Origin: Prevotellaceae bacterium
Lineage (GTDB): Bacteria; Bacteroidota; Bacteroidia; Bacteroidales; UBA932
Reading direction: 5' to 3'
Assembly (NCBI GenBank): GCA_031257655.1
Contig: JAIROF010000060.1
Span: 1 to 11,687 of the forward strand
Length of the DNA: 11,687 bases
Under the pieces are notes generated by a model. It was not told the DNA's origin. It did not search any database and saw nothing but the letters and a program-made list of their open reading frames with translations. This document shows, piece by piece, positions 4,761 through 11,687 of the stretch. Both the position numbers and the translations under genes were made by a program. Numbering within the stretch: the first letter of the stretch is position 1; each line of letters starts with the position of its first letter.

Positions 4761-6900
4761 GTCAGTAAAATCTACCATAACCGTTCGTTTTGCCATCATA
4801 TACATTACGCTGGTGGCGGTAGCCCTTGTCGTGCTGGTGCAGATGGTTCGGATTATCAGCGGCATAGACGGCAAGCGGGGTATTGTAACCGCCATCGAAG
4901 ACAAAATACACATTGAGCGACCGATTCCGGTGAGCCGTGGGAATATTCTCTCGCACGACGAAAAGCTGCTGGCCACGAGCATTTACAAGTACAAGGTGTT
5001 TACCGACCTCAACGCTAAGGGTCTCCACGATACCACGTTCAACCGGCACGTGGATTCGCTGGCGCGCGGGTTGAGCCGGATTTTTCAGGACAAAAGCGCC
5101 GAGGCTTACGCCAAAGCGCTGAAGGCCGACCGGCAAAAGGCCATCAGCCACAAGGCGCAGTTTCGCTACCGCCCGCTGGTAAACCGCAGCGTTACGTACA
5201 GCGAAAAGAAGGCGCTGAGCGAGCTGCCCATTCTGCGCAGCACGCCCAACCGCGGCGGCCTGATTGTGGAAACCCAGACGCGCCGCCTGCAACCCTACGA
5301 GGATATGGCGCGCAACACCATTGGGCGAATTAACGGAGAGGGGAAAGGGTACATCGGCATTGAGTACTTTTTTGACAAGGAGCTGGCGGGAAAGCCCGGT
5401 ATGGAAACGCAGCACCGCACCGTGGGGAAAAAACAGTGGATACCCCTGCGCACCAAGCCCGACGTGGAGCCGGTGGAGGGTTGCGACGTTATTACCACGC
5501 TCGATGTGGATTTGCAGGAAATGGCCGAAACCGAAATTGTGGCCAGCCTGCTCAAAAACAGCGACCTGGAGTGGGGCACGGCCGTGGTCATGGAGGTGGC
5601 AACCGGAGAGGTGCGCGCCATTGCCAACAAAAAGCGCGAGGCAAACAACCGCATTGTGGAGAAGGAAAACTACGCGCTCTACTACAGCAAAGACCCCGGC
5701 TCTACCTTCAAGCTCGCCTCGTACATGATCATGCTCGAAAAAAACCTGAAGCTTACCGACACGGTGAGCACCAACGACGGGCGCACCACGAGGTACGGCA
5801 AAACCTTTGAGGACGAAGGCTCAAAGGGAGGCATGCTGACGCTTCAGCAGGCCTTTGAAAAATCCTCGAACGTGGGCACCATCGAGCTGTCGAAAAAAAT
5901 ATACGGAAACCGGGACGGCCGAAAGGATTTCGCCGAGCGCATTGAGGCGCTCAAGCTAAAGGAGGTGGTCAACTATGACATTTCGCCCGGCAAAATGGGC
6001 GTGTCGCCCTACATCAAGTCGGTGGATAAATTTTCGGGCCTGACGCTCGAAATGATGAGCATCGGCTACGAGCTGGAGCTAACGCCGCTGCAAACGCTGG
6101 CGCTCTACAACGCGGTGGCCAATAGCGGCGTGATGGTTCACCCCAAGTTCATAAAGGCGGTGCGGCAGGGCGGACGCATAGTAAAAACCTTCCCTACGCA
6201 GGTGGTGCACGCCTCCATCTGCTCCAAGAGCACGCTGAGCAACCTGCACCAGCTGCTGCTGGGAACGGTGGAGAACGGAACGGCCAAAAGGGCGAAAAGC
6301 AACGCCTTTCGCATTGCCGGAAAAACGGGCACCGCCCACATCGCCGAGCCGCAGCGCGGCTACACCAACCAAAAGCTTTCGTCGTTTGCCGGCTATTTTC
6401 CGGCCGACAACCCGGTGTACAGCTGCATCGTGGCCTTCAAAACGGTGGATACGCCCAACCGGGCATACGGCGGCGCCATTGCCGCCCCGGTCTTTAAGGC
6501 TATAGCCGAAAAAATATACGCCCGCTCCATTACCTGGCAGCCGCCCATAACCCACGGCGCTCCGCTTACCGAAGCCCCCTACACCAAAAGCGGCAGCTAC
6601 GCAAAGCTGGAGCAGGCCCTCGCGTGGCTCGGCGTGCCGGTGCGCGCAAAGGGATACGCCGGTGAGTGGGTGGCAACAGAGCAGCAGGGCGCTCAGGTGG
6701 TAGCCTCAAGCAGGGGAATGGTGAAAAATATTATCCCAAACGTCAAAAATATGGGCCTGCAAGACGCCATCTACATCCTGGAAAATAGCGGCCTCAAAGT
6801 CAGCTTCTCGGGACGGGGAACTATCCTGCGGCAAACCCCGGAACCGGGAACCCCCTGCGAATCGGGTGACGTGGTGGCGCTGACGCTGAGCTACAACTAA
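4759..6900 (+). CDS. ftsI: FtsI-type septal transpeptidase (class B PBP) with C-terminal PASTA domain
   Basis: 713 residues from ATG 4759 (an in-frame TTG at 4753 would add two). Order of parts: short cytoplasmic tail, membrane anchor (about 9-31, VRFAIIYITLVAVALVVLVQ), PBP dimer/pedestal region to about 235, transpeptidase domain, linker, and one PASTA domain (about 655-713) ending LTLSYN. The three active-site motifs are intact: S315-T-F-K, S369-S-N and K522-T-G. The enzyme crosslinks peptidoglycan at the division septum with FtsW, and FtsL comes just upstream. A PASTA domain is common in Bacteroidota FtsI but absent from E. coli. The stop TAA lies inside the first unit of a CTAAAAA heptamer array. 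The start codon is supplied by the last unit of the preceding T-rich repeat. Confidence 0.95.
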   Translation: MSVKSTITVRFAIIYITLVAVALVVLVQMVRIISGIDGKRGIVTAIEDKIHIERPIPVSRGNILSHDEKLLATSIYKYKVFTDLNAKGLHDTTFNRHVDSLARGLSRIFQDKSAEAYAKALKADRQKAISHKAQFRYRPLVNRSVTYSEKKALSELPILRSTPNRGGLIVETQTRRLQPYEDMARNTIGRINGEGKGYIGIEYFFDKELAGKPGMETQHRTVGKKQWIPLRTKPDVEPVEGCDVITTLDVDLQEMAETEIVASLLKNSDLEWGTAVVMEVATGEVRAIANKKREANNRIVEKENYALYYSKDPGSTFKLASYMIMLEKNLKLTDTVSTNDGRTTRYGKTFEDEGSKGGMLTLQQAFEKSSNVGTIELSKKIYGNRDGRKDFAERIEALKLKEVVNYDISPGKMGVSPYIKSVDKFSGLTLEMMSIGYELELTPLQTLALYNAVANSGVMVHPKFIKAVRQGGRIVKTFPTQVVHASICSKSTLSNLHQLLLGTVENGTAKRAKSNAFRIAGKTGTAHIAEPQRGYTNQKLSSFAGYFPADNPVYSCIVAFKTVDTPNRAYGGAIAAPVFKAIAEKIYARSITWQPPITHGAPLTEAPYTKSGSYAKLEQALAWLGVPVRAKGYAGEWVATEQQGAQVVASSRGMVKNIIPNVKNMGLQDAIYILENSGLKVSFSGRGTILRQTPEPGTPCESGDVVALTLSYN

Positions 6901-6980
6901 AAACTAAAAACTAAAAACTAAAAACTAAAAGTAGTAAGTAGTAAGTAGTAAGTAGTAAGTAGTAAGTAGTAAGTAGTAAG
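6897..6980 (+). repeat. Two phase-continuous heptamer arrays after ftsI
   Basis: CTAAAAA occurs four times (6897, 6904, 6911, 6918), then CTAAAAG (6925-6931), then TAGTAAG seven times (6932-6980). The change of unit keeps the 7-bp register exactly. The first unit contains the ftsI stop codon. With 7 bp not divisible by 3, TAA/TAG occurs in all three + strand frames within three units. Confidence 0.95.
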
Positions 6981-7002
6981 TAGAGGCGGGGTTTGCCCGC
7001 CC
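6980..7002 (-). repeat. Third, inverted copy of the GGGCGGG dispersed repeat
   Basis: The reverse complement of 6980-7002 begins GGGCGGGCAAACCCCGCC and matches 1632-1654 with one mismatch over 23 bp. It sits between two heptamer arrays and its first bases (GTAG) merge with the TAGTAAG repeat. It forms a hairpin (GGCGGG with CCCGCC). A rho-independent terminator is unlikely since no T-tract follows on the + strand. Confidence 0.8.
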
Positions 7003-7011
7003 TTAAATAAA

Positions 7012-7093
7012 AATCTAAAATCTAAAATCTACTATACTACTATACTACTATAACTACTATACTACTATCTACTATCTACTATCTACTATCTAA
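7012..7093 (+). repeat. Heptamer array with 8- and 9-bp variants before murE
   Basis: AATCTAA twice (7012, 7019) and AATCTAC (7026-7032) are followed by TATACTAC (8 bp) at 7033, 7041 and 7058, TATAACTAC (9 bp) at 7049, then TATCTAC three times (7066, 7073, 7080) and TATCTAA (7087-7093). Units of 7 begin and end the array while one- and two-base insertions expand the middle. It ends 19 nt upstream of the murE start. Confidence 0.9.
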
Positions 7094-7112
7094 TACCTAT
7101 ATTCAAAAGGCG

Positions 7113-8573
7113 ATGAATTTTACAACGATAATCGAGCAAATTGGCGCGGTGGCCGTGCACGGCAACGCGGACGTTGAGGTAGCGTCGGTGTGCATCGACA
7201 GCCGCGAGGCGTCCGGCGGCAGCTGCTTTGTTGCGCTCGGAGGAACGCAGGCGGACGGGCACGCCTTTATCGCCGACGCCGTGCGCCGGGGCGCCGTGGC
7301 CGTTGTCTGCCGGGAGCTGCCGCGCGAGCTCGACCCCAGCGTGTGCTACGCTGTAGCGAAGTGCAGCAGCTGTGCGGCAGGCCTGGCGGCCGCCGCTTTC
7401 TACGGCAACCCCTCGCGGGAGCTGGCGCTGGTGGGCGTTACGGGTACCAACGGCAAAACAACGACCGCAACCCTGCTCTACCACCTCTTTAGCGCCTTGG
7501 GCTACAAGGTGGGCCTTATCTCCACGGTGGCTTACTTCGTAAACGACGAGCAGCTGGAGGCAACGCACACCACGCCCGATGCCGCGACCATCAACCGCCT
7601 GCTGCGCCGCATGGTGGCCTGCGGCTGCGCGTACTGCTTTATGGAGGTCAGCTCGCACGCCATTGCGCAGCGGCGCATAGCGGGCCTGCGCTTTGCAGGC
7701 GGCGTGTTCACCAATGTGACGCACGACCACCTGGACTACCACAAAACGTTTGAGGAGTACATCAGGGCCAAAAAAGCGTTTTTTGACGACCTCCCCCCTG
7801 AAGCCTTTGCGCTCACCAACGCCGACGACCGCAACGGGCGGGTGATGGTGCAGAACAGCAAGGCGCAGGTGAAAACGTACGCGCTGCGCACGCCCGCCGA
7901 CTTCAAGTGCCGCATCGTTGAGCAGCGCTTAGACGGGATGCTGCTCGAGGTCAACGGCACGGAGCTTTGGACGCGGCTCATCGGCGACTTCAACGCCTAC
8001 AACGTGAGCGCCATCTGCGGAGCCGCCATCCTGCTCGGCGCGCCGCGCGGCGAAGTGCTGCGCATCGTCAGCACGCTCGGCGCGGTGGCCGGACGCTTTG
8101 AGTACGTGCGCTCGCGCGGCGGCCTTACCGCCATTGTGGACTACGCCCACACGCCCGACGCGCTGAAGAACGTGCTCGGCACCCTCAACCGGCTCCGCCG
8201 CAGCGGCCAGAAGATTACTACGGTGGTGGGCTGCGGCGGCGACCGCGACCGCACCAAGCGCCCCATCATGGCGCGGGTCGCTGCCGAAGGCAGCGACCGG
8301 CTTGTCCTCACCGGCGATAACCCGCGAAGCGAAGCCCCGCAAGACATCATCTCCGAAATGTACGCCGGGCTGGACGACGACGCCCGCCGAAAAACCCTCT
8401 CCATCGTTGAGCGGCGCGAGGCGATTAAAGCGGCGGTGATGCTTGCCGATAAGGATGACCTCATCCTGGTCGCAGGAAAAGGACATGAGTGCTACCAAAT
8501 TATAGGAAAGGAAAAGCGGCACTTCGACGACCGGGAAACGCTGCAGGAGGTGTTTGCCGAGCTCGGAAAGTGA
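7113..8573 (+). CDS. murE: MurE, UDP-MurNAc-L-Ala-D-Glu:meso-DAP ligase
   Basis: 486 residues, normal for the family. It adds the third stem-peptide residue to UDP-MurNAc-dipeptide in the cytoplasm with ATP. The Mur ligase plan is complete: N-terminal UDP-binding region (DSREASGGSCFVAL), ATP loop TGTNGKTTT (Lys115), EVSSHA, the KAFF segment carrying the lysine expected to be carbamylated, GRFE, and the C-terminal domain. DNPR at 402-405 is the signature of enzymes specific for meso-diaminopimelate instead of lysine, so the organism probably has DAP-type peptidoglycan. The ATG follows AAAAGG by 2-3 nt, a weak ribosome-binding site. It lies 212 nt after ftsI (repeats) and 58 nt before mraY. The GC-rich antisense open frames here are shadows. 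Confidence 0.97.
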   Translation: MNFTTIIEQIGAVAVHGNADVEVASVCIDSREASGGSCFVALGGTQADGHAFIADAVRRGAVAVVCRELPRELDPSVCYAVAKCSSCAAGLAAAAFYGNPSRELALVGVTGTNGKTTTATLLYHLFSALGYKVGLISTVAYFVNDEQLEATHTTPDAATINRLLRRMVACGCAYCFMEVSSHAIAQRRIAGLRFAGGVFTNVTHDHLDYHKTFEEYIRAKKAFFDDLPPEAFALTNADDRNGRVMVQNSKAQVKTYALRTPADFKCRIVEQRLDGMLLEVNGTELWTRLIGDFNAYNVSAICGAAILLGAPRGEVLRIVSTLGAVAGRFEYVRSRGGLTAIVDYAHTPDALKNVLGTLNRLRRSGQKITTVVGCGGDRDRTKRPIMARVAAEGSDRLVLTGDNPRSEAPQDIISEMYAGLDDDARRKTLSIVERREAIKAAVMLADKDDLILVAGKGHECYQIIGKEKRHFDDRETLQEVFAELGK

Positions 8574-8631
8574 CGCCGGATGTAGTAAACCCGAACATTA
8601 GTAACAAGTAAAAAAAAACACAGAACGCGCT

Positions 8632-9882
8632 ATGCTGTACCACCTCATCAACTATTTAGGGAACGCCTACGATTTTCCCGGCGAACGATTGGTAAACTAC
8701 ATTTCGTTTCGCGCCGGGGTGGGCTTGCTGCTGTCGCTGCTGATGGGGCTGGTGTTCGGCAAGCGCATCATCCGGCTGCTTAAGAAAAAGCTTATCGGCG
8801 AGGAGGTGCGCGACCTGGGGCTTAGCGGGCAGCTGCAAAAGCGCGGTACGCCTACCATGGGCGGCGTCATCATTTTGCTCTGCATCCTGGCGCCCGTCCT
8901 CCTGCTGGCAGACCTTACCAACATGTACACCTGGATTATGGTTATCAGCGCGGCCTGGCTTGGCGGCCTGGGATTTCTGGACGACTACATCAAGGTTTTT
9001 AAGCGAAACAAGTCGGGGCTGCACGGCAAGTTCAAGATTGTTGGGCAGGTGAGCCTGGGTATCATTGTCAGCGTGCTGCTGTACACGAGCGACGCCTTTG
9101 TGGTGCGCGACAGGCTGCCCGCCGCCGCCCCGGAAGCCCAGCAGGTAGCCGCAGGAAGCGCCGGCAGCTTGCGCGTGATATTCCTCGGCGAAGCGCACAA
9201 GAGCACGAAAACAACCATCCCGTTTTTTAAGAACAACGAATTTGACTACGCCATGCTGGCGCCCGACTTCCTGGGGGAGTACCGCCAGGCTGCCGGATGG
9301 ATTATTTTCATGCTGTTCACCATTTTCATTGTAACGGCGGTCTCCAACGGGGCAAACCTCACCGACGGCATGGACGGGCTGGCGGCGGGCGTGTCTATCG
9401 TCATCGGCATCACGCTGGGCATCCTGGCCTACCTGTCGGGCAACGTGATTTACGCCGACTACCTGCAAATCATGTACATCCCCAACTCCGGCGAGGTGGT
9501 CATTTTTATGGCCATCGTCATAGGCGCGCTGATAGGGTTTTTGTGGTACAACAGCTACCCTGCGCAGGTCTTCATGGGCGATACGGGTAGCCTTGCGCTC
9601 GGCGGAATTATTGCCGTTTGCGCTATCGTCATCCGAAAGGAGCTCCTCATCCCCATACTCTGCGGCGTGTTTTTTGCAGAAAGCGTATCGGTGCTCCTGC
9701 AGGTCTGCTGCTTTAAGTACACAAAAAAGCGCTACGGCGTGGGGCGCCGCGTGTTTCTCATGGCCCCCCTCCACCACCACTACCAAAAAAAGAACCTGCC
9801 GGAAGCAAAAATTGTGGTCAGGTTCTGGATCGTAGCAGCCCTGCTCGCCATTGCAGCAGTCCTGACCCTCAAGGTTCGGTAA
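8632..9882 (+). CDS. mraY: MraY, phospho-MurNAc-pentapeptide translocase
   Basis: 416 residues, longer than the 360 of E. coli, as is usual in Bacteroidota. The enzyme transfers phospho-MurNAc-pentapeptide from UDP to undecaprenyl phosphate, making lipid I in the inner membrane. Key motifs: KRGTPTMGG (70-78), the Asp pair in FLDDYIKVFKRN (115-126), NLTDGMDGLAAG (242-253), FMGDTGS (314-320, catalytic Asp317) and APLHHHYQ (378-385). About ten hydrophobic segments are visible. The extra length is mostly a polar insert at about 153-222 (two Ala-rich stretches, then a KSTKTT segment), between membrane segments. The start ATG has an A-rich upstream run and no SD. It follows murE by 58 nt that hold no clear signal; a 296-nt repeat-filled gap separates it from murD. 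Confidence 0.97.
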   Translation: MLYHLINYLGNAYDFPGERLVNYISFRAGVGLLLSLLMGLVFGKRIIRLLKKKLIGEEVRDLGLSGQLQKRGTPTMGGVIILLCILAPVLLLADLTNMYTWIMVISAAWLGGLGFLDDYIKVFKRNKSGLHGKFKIVGQVSLGIIVSVLLYTSDAFVVRDRLPAAAPEAQQVAAGSAGSLRVIFLGEAHKSTKTTIPFFKNNEFDYAMLAPDFLGEYRQAAGWIIFMLFTIFIVTAVSNGANLTDGMDGLAAGVSIVIGITLGILAYLSGNVIYADYLQIMYIPNSGEVVIFMAIVIGALIGFLWYNSYPAQVFMGDTGSLALGGIIAVCAIVIRKELLIPILCGVFFAESVSVLLQVCCFKYTKKRYGVGRRVFLMAPLHHHYQKKNLPEAKIVVRFWIVAALLAIAAVLTLKVR

Positions 9883-9886
9883 GAGC

Positions 9887-9963
9887 TTTTAGCGTGTAGC
9901 TTTTAGAGTTTAGCGTTTAGTTTTTAGCGTGTAGCGTGTAGTTTTTAGAGTTTAGAGTGGAGA
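9887..9963 (+). repeat. Eleven degenerate heptamers after mraY (consensus (G/T)TTTAGN)
   Basis: In strict 7-bp steps from 9887: TTTTAGC, GTGTAGC, TTTTAGA, GTTTAGC, GTTTAGT, TTTTAGC, GTGTAGC, GTGTAGT, TTTTAGA, GTTTAGA, GTGGAGA. The array begins 4 nt after the mraY stop. The central TAG gives stops in all three + strand frames. Units vary at positions 1-3 and 7 but no indel breaks the register. Confidence 0.9.
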
Positions 9964-10038
9964 ATAGACTTTACATTAAGCAGCGCTGAAACAATCATGG
10001 CATTGACAATCAATGTGGTTATAAGTTAATTGGTATAG

Positions 10039-10073
10039 TGTGATATGTGAAATGTGAAATGTGCGCAGTGCGA
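10039..10073 (+). repeat. Five degenerate heptamers TGTGAAA in the mraY-murD gap
   Basis: TGTGATA, TGTGAAA, TGTGAAA, TGTGCGC and AGTGCGA follow each other in 7-bp register. The surrounding parts of the 296-nt gap (9964-10038 and 10074-10111) show no gene, no clear hairpin and no exact TAnnTTTG promoter; the nearest is TACCTTTTG at about 10082, one base too long. Confidence 0.7.
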
Positions 10074-10140
10074 GGTACGAATACCTTTTGATTAGTGGCT
10101 TGCAGCTCGTTTAATTTGTAATTTTTTGATTAATAATTTA

Positions 10141-10182
10141 TAATTCGTAATTCCTAATTCCTAATTCTTAATTCGTAATTGA
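10141..10182 (+). repeat. Six TAATTCN heptamers, the last containing the murD start codon
   Basis: TAATTCG, TAATTCC, TAATTCC, TAATTCT, TAATTCG and TAATTGA run in strict register from 10141. Two looser units (TAATTTG, TAATTTT) precede at 10112-10125. The sixth unit provides both an in-frame stop (TAA, 10176-10178) and the directly adjacent TTG start of murD (10179). Confidence 0.92.
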
Positions 10183-11516
10183 AACATCGTCTTGTTATAC
10201 TTGGAGGAGGCGAGAGCGGCGTAGGCGCTGCGGTGCTTGGGATCGTCAAAGGGTTTGATGTTTTTTTGTCCGATTCCGGCAGCATTGGGGCGGCATACGC
10301 AGAGGTGCTGCAAAAGTATGGCGTTGCCTGCGAGCAGGGTGGCCACACGGAGGCGCTGATACTCAACGCCGACGAAGTGGTGAAAAGTCCGGGAATACCC
10401 GATTCGGCGCCACTGGTGAAAAAGCTGCGGGAGGCCGGCATTCCCGTCATTTCGGAGGTAGAGCTCGCAGCGCGGTACACCAGCGCTAAGCTGGTGTGCG
10501 TAACGGGCAGCAACGGAAAAACGACCACCACCTCGCTCATCTACCATATCCTGAAGAGGGCGGGGTTGAGCGTAGGCTTGGGCGGGAATATCGGCAAGAG
10601 CTTTGCGCTGCAGGTGGCCACCGAAAATTTTGCGTGCTACGTGCTCGAGCTGAGCTCCTTTCAGCTCGACGGCATGTACCGCTTTAAGGCCGACGTCGCC
10701 GTGCTGCTCAACATCACGCCCGACCACTTAGACCGGTACGGCTACCGGCTCGAAAATTATGCAAGATCAAAGTTGCGCATCGCGCAGAACATGGACGAAA
10801 AAAGCTGCCTCATCTACTGCGCAGACGATGAGGTAACAGTGAAGTATTTGGCAGAAACAAACGTACGGGCGCAGCTGCTTGCCTTTAGCCAAAAGCAACA
10901 GGTGGAGCAGGGTGCATGGTTAAACAATAATAAACTTACGGCAATGTACAGAAATAACTCTTTTGAAATGCTCTTAGAGGAGCTATCGCTTAAAGGTAAG
11001 CATAACCTTTACAACTCAATGGCTGCAAGCATTGCAGGGCTGGTTCTGAAGATCAAAAAAGAGCACATCCGCAACAGCCTGATGAGCTTTGATGGCATAG
11101 AGCACCGCCTGGAGCCTGTACTTAGCGTAGGCGGCATCCTGTTTATCAACGACAGCAAGGCAACCAACATCAACTCTACCTGGTACGCGCTGGAGAGCAT
11201 GACCTCGCCCACCATCTGGATCGTAGGCGGCGTGGATAAGGGTAACAACTACGGCGAGCTGCTGGAGCTGGTAAAGCAAAAGGTGAAGGCTATCGTCTGC
11301 CTTGGCGTGGATAACCGAAAAATCCACGCGGCCTTTGAGGGGGTGGTGAGCGGCATTGTCGATACCCGTTCGGCTGAAGAGGCGGTAAAGGTCGCCTACC
11401 GCTTGGGAAAAAAGGGCGACACGGTGCTCCTATCCCCTGCCTGCGCCAGCTTCGACCTCTTCCAGAACTACGAAGACAGGGGGGAGCAGTTCAAACGGGC
11501 AATACGATACCTGTGA
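10179..11516 (+). CDS. murD: MurD, UDP-MurNAc-L-alanine:D-glutamate ligase
   Basis: 445 residues. It adds D-glutamate to UDP-MurNAc-L-Ala with ATP in the cytoplasm, the step before MurE. Features in order: N-terminal nucleotide-binding region VILGGGESGVGAAVL (6-20) with VFLSDSG after it; ATP loop GSNGKTTT (110-117, Lys114); LELSSFQLD; NITPDHLDRYG; FNDSKATN-type segment (IIFxNDSKATNINSTW); GGVDKGNNY; and the MurD-typical end SPACASFDLFQNYEDRGEQFKRAIRYL-like tail. The start must be TTG 10179: a stop codon lies directly before it, and the next possible start would remove the glycine-rich loop. There is no SD; the upstream DNA is pure AT-rich heptamer repeat. The central part (about 10,790-11,050) is visibly more AT-rich than the rest. 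The stop TGA abuts a second heptamer array. Confidence 0.95.
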   Translation: MKHRLVILGGGESGVGAAVLGIVKGFDVFLSDSGSIGAAYAEVLQKYGVACEQGGHTEALILNADEVVKSPGIPDSAPLVKKLREAGIPVISEVELAARYTSAKLVCVTGSNGKTTTTSLIYHILKRAGLSVGLGGNIGKSFALQVATENFACYVLELSSFQLDGMYRFKADVAVLLNITPDHLDRYGYRLENYARSKLRIAQNMDEKSCLIYCADDEVTVKYLAETNVRAQLLAFSQKQQVEQGAWLNNNKLTAMYRNNSFEMLLEELSLKGKHNLYNSMAASIAGLVLKIKKEHIRNSLMSFDGIEHRLEPVLSVGGILFINDSKATNINSTWYALESMTSPTIWIVGGVDKGNNYGELLELVKQKVKAIVCLGVDNRKIHAAFEGVVSGIVDTRSAEEAVKVAYRLGKKGDTVLLSPACASFDLFQNYEDRGEQFKRAIRYL

Positions 11517-11570
11517 ATTAGGAATTAGGAATTAAGAATTAGGAATTAAGAATTAAGAATTAGGAATTAG
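11515..11570 (+). repeat. Eight GAATTAR heptamers directly after murD
   Basis: GAATTAG or GAATTAA occurs eight times without interruption from 11515 (order G, G, A, G, A, A, G, G at the last base). The first unit overlaps the murD stop TGA by two bases. The unit is the reverse complement of the TAATTC array at the murD start, so murD is bracketed by inverted copies of the same repeat. Confidence 0.95.
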
Positions 11571-11687
11571 GTAGCTACTCAGGTACCCTTTGTGACCTTT
11601 CCGTTAAAAAAAACAACTACAAAAACACACTTTGTGAAATCTTTGTGAACTTTGTTCCTTTGTGGTTGGAAAAATACCACGAAGACA
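11571..11687. other. Intergenic DNA with TTTGTG repeats at the window end
   Basis: TTTGTG occurs at 11589, 11631, 11642 and 11659, with TTTGTT at 11651; spacings of 8-11 nt make this a loose direct repeat. No open frame of useful length begins here and no exact TAnnTTTG promoter is visible. The next gene of the cluster, expected to be ftsW, would start beyond 11687. Confidence 0.5.

Noticed and set aside
6897..7093. CRISPR array
   Set aside because: The repeats are 7-9 bp, contiguous and without spacers, and no cas gene is present.
10082..10090. TACCTTTTG as a murD promoter
   Set aside because: One base longer than TAnnTTTG and without a TTG at the right distance; not enough to call.

Overview
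The window carries the first part of a bacterial division and cell wall (dcw) cluster, all on the + strand: mraZ, rsmH (mraW), an ftsL-like gene, ftsI (PBP with one PASTA domain), murE, mraY and murD. It ends 171 nt after murD, before the ftsW expected next. To the left, on the - strand, lie two lipid acyltransferase genes resembling the glycine-lipid pair glsB (GNAT N-acyltransferase) and glsA (PlsC-type O-acyltransferase). The organism is most likely a member of Bacteroidota, probably Bacteroidales. The reasons are the dcw order with the short FtsL-like protein, the long MraY with an extra loop, the FtsI with PASTA, the GlsB/GlsA pair, and promoters that fit the Bacteroides form (TTG, about 19 nt, TAnnTTTG) instead of sigma70. 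Coding DNA looks moderately GC-rich by eye, while intergenic DNA is AT-rich and full of repeats. The MurE motif DNPR predicts meso-diaminopimelate peptidoglycan.

Layout. Positions 1-400 hold no convincing gene; they contain a series of palindromes and short repeats plus a likely terminator for the - strand gene at 402-1388. Positions 1389-1672 separate the two acyltransferases and hold hairpins and two copies of a dispersed GC-rich repeat. Positions 2489-2798 are a divergent promoter region, with a candidate four-unit MraZ operator overlapping the mraZ promoter. From 2799 the dcw genes follow, but only rsmH-ftsL is tightly packed (3 nt). The other gaps are 58-296 nt.

How the genes work together: MraZ likely autoregulates the operon. 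RsmH methylates 16S rRNA. FtsL and FtsI act at the septum, FtsI crosslinking peptidoglycan. MurD and MurE add D-Glu and then meso-DAP to the UDP-MurNAc precursor, and MraY moves the finished pentapeptide precursor onto the lipid carrier. The acyltransferases supply membrane aminolipid.

The most unusual feature is the intergenic DNA. The gaps after ftsI, mraY and murD are built of tandem 7-bp repeats whose sequence differs from gap to gap but whose unit length stays at 7. These arrays run into gene ends: the ftsI stop lies in a repeat unit, the murD stop abuts one, and the murD start (TTG) lies in the last unit of another array. Before ftsI there is a different repeat, seven T-rich 15-18 bp units whose last unit supplies the start codon. 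rsmH appears to start at a rare ATT codon behind a perfect Shine-Dalgarno sequence.
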